Shown piece by piece: positions 63,635-64,000 of a stretch of DNA of 64,000 bases. Under the pieces are notes generated by a model. The model was not told the origin of the DNA and made no database searches. It saw nothing but the letters and a program-made list of their open reading frames with translations. Source of the stretch: Acidobacteriota bacterium (lineage in GTDB: Bacteria > Acidobacteriota > Blastocatellia > Pyrinomonadales > Pyrinomonadaceae); NCBI GenBank assembly GCA_020199775.1, contig JAIVJZ010000008.1, positions 29,343 through 93,342 of the forward strand, in the 5' to 3' direction. Made by a program: the position numbers and the translations under genes. How positions within the stretch are numbered: the first letter of the stretch is position 1; every line of letters starts with the position of its first letter.

Positions 63635-64000
63635 ATGAATAACCGGAGCGGACGCAAACCGAAACTGTTGTTTGCCGCCGTCGGCTTGCTGCTGCTGGCC
63701 TGCCTGTCTCTCGTCTGGGCGCAGAGGCAACGCCGCGCGAGCGCGCCGGAACGCGCCCCGGTGCGAAGCTCTAAGATCATCACGCTCAAGGCGGGCGACG
63801 ATCTGCAAAAGGCGATTGACGCGGCGCAGTACGGGGACGAGATCGTGCTTGAGGCCGGAGCCTCTTACGTCGGCACTTTCACCCTCCCCAACAAGGCCGG
63901 CGGCTCCCCCGGCCAGTTCATCACCGTCCGCGGCTCCGCCGCCCCCGCGCAACTGCCGCCCGACGGCCGGCGCATCACCCCCGCCCACTCCCCGCTCCTG
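63635..64000 (+). CDS. Secreted beta-helix-type protein (3' end outside window)
   Basis: 122 residues to the window edge, no stop reached. A signal peptide or membrane anchor (KLLFAAVGLLLLACLSLVWA) is followed by ITLKAGDDLQKAIDAAQYGD, EIVLEAGASYVGTF and FITVRGSA. The 'ge-l-q-a-i-d-a-A-q-x-G-D' opening is typical of right-handed parallel beta-helix proteins, a fold used by pectate lyases and mannuronan C5-epimerases (AlgG/AlgE-like). The catalytic part is not visible. Confidence 0.78.
   Translation, partial: MNNRSGRKPKLLFAAVGLLLLACLSLVWAQRQRRASAPERAPVRSSKIITLKAGDDLQKAIDAAQYGDEIVLEAGASYVGTFTLPNKAGGSPGQFITVRGSAAPAQLPPDGRRITPAHSPLL

Overview
The window is almost entirely one very large extracellular-polysaccharide (capsule / O-antigen / EPS) locus. 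About fifty genes run rightwards; only two run leftwards (a secreted beta-helix protein and a small zinc-finger protein). The organism is a Gram-negative-type bacterium with a large, GC-rich genome. The combination of very high GC, frequent TTG/GTG starts, weak or absent Shine-Dalgarno sequences, heptanucleotide intergenic repeats and a huge glycan cluster would fit Acidobacteriota or a similar environmental phylum. No marker gene is present, so this placement is a guess. Base composition is mosaic: roughly the first 8.9 kb and, much more sharply, 31.9-33.9 kb are AT-richer than the rest. Layout, 1-20.9 kb: the 3' end of a Wzt-like ABC exporter ATPase, a Nudix hydrolase, a hexapeptide acyltransferase, a nucleotide-sugar dehydrogenase, a DegT aminotransferase, sugar epimerase/dehydratases, a nucleotidyltransferase, a C-methyltransferase-like enzyme, other methyltransferases and seven glycosyltransferases (one CgeB-like, three GT2, three GT4), interrupted by one leftward secreted beta-helix protein. 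21.3-29.4 kb: a NodU/CmcH carbamoyltransferase, two tandem paralogous membrane proteins (GT-C/GT39-like) with near-identical DNA blocks, asparagine synthase 1, an RmlA-type nucleotidyltransferase and an RmlC-family cupin. 29.5-40.7 kb: a GT4, a sugar epimerase, an AT-rich restriction-modification pair, a fused WecA-like initiating transferase/CapD N-terminal protein, a TPR-carbohydrate-binding membrane protein, an O-antigen ligase and a long-chain acyl-CoA ligase. 40.9-43.8 kb: a likely regulatory island with a zf-HC2 protein, a 913-bp hairpin-rich intergenic region, an unrecognised HTH protein and a broken methyltransferase. 43.9-64 kb: a second polymerase/ligase, two GT2, a methyltransferase, a Wzx flippase, asparagine synthase 2, two GT4, a heparinase II/III-family lyase, asparagine synthase 3, an FkbM methyltransferase, another GT4, an AlgD-type GDP-mannose 6-dehydrogenase, a YdcF-like protein and the start of a second beta-helix protein that runs off the window. 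Working model: the WecA-like fusion loads the first sugar onto undecaprenyl phosphate, GT2/GT4 enzymes extend it, and Wzx flips it. Wzy/WaaL-like proteins polymerise or ligate it. AlgD supplies GDP-mannuronate, and the asparagine synthase-like amidotransferases may amidate uronic acids. Methyl-, carbamoyl- and acyltransferases decorate the chain, and the lyase and beta-helix proteins trim or modify it outside the cytoplasm. The most notable observations are the gene-conversion-like mosaic between the two tandem membrane proteins; a family of heptamer-built palindromes at gene junctions; three asparagine synthases plus a 23-codon stub of a fourth; the restriction-modification island inside a glycan operon; and the regulatory island at 40.9-43.3 kb with its possible structured RNA.
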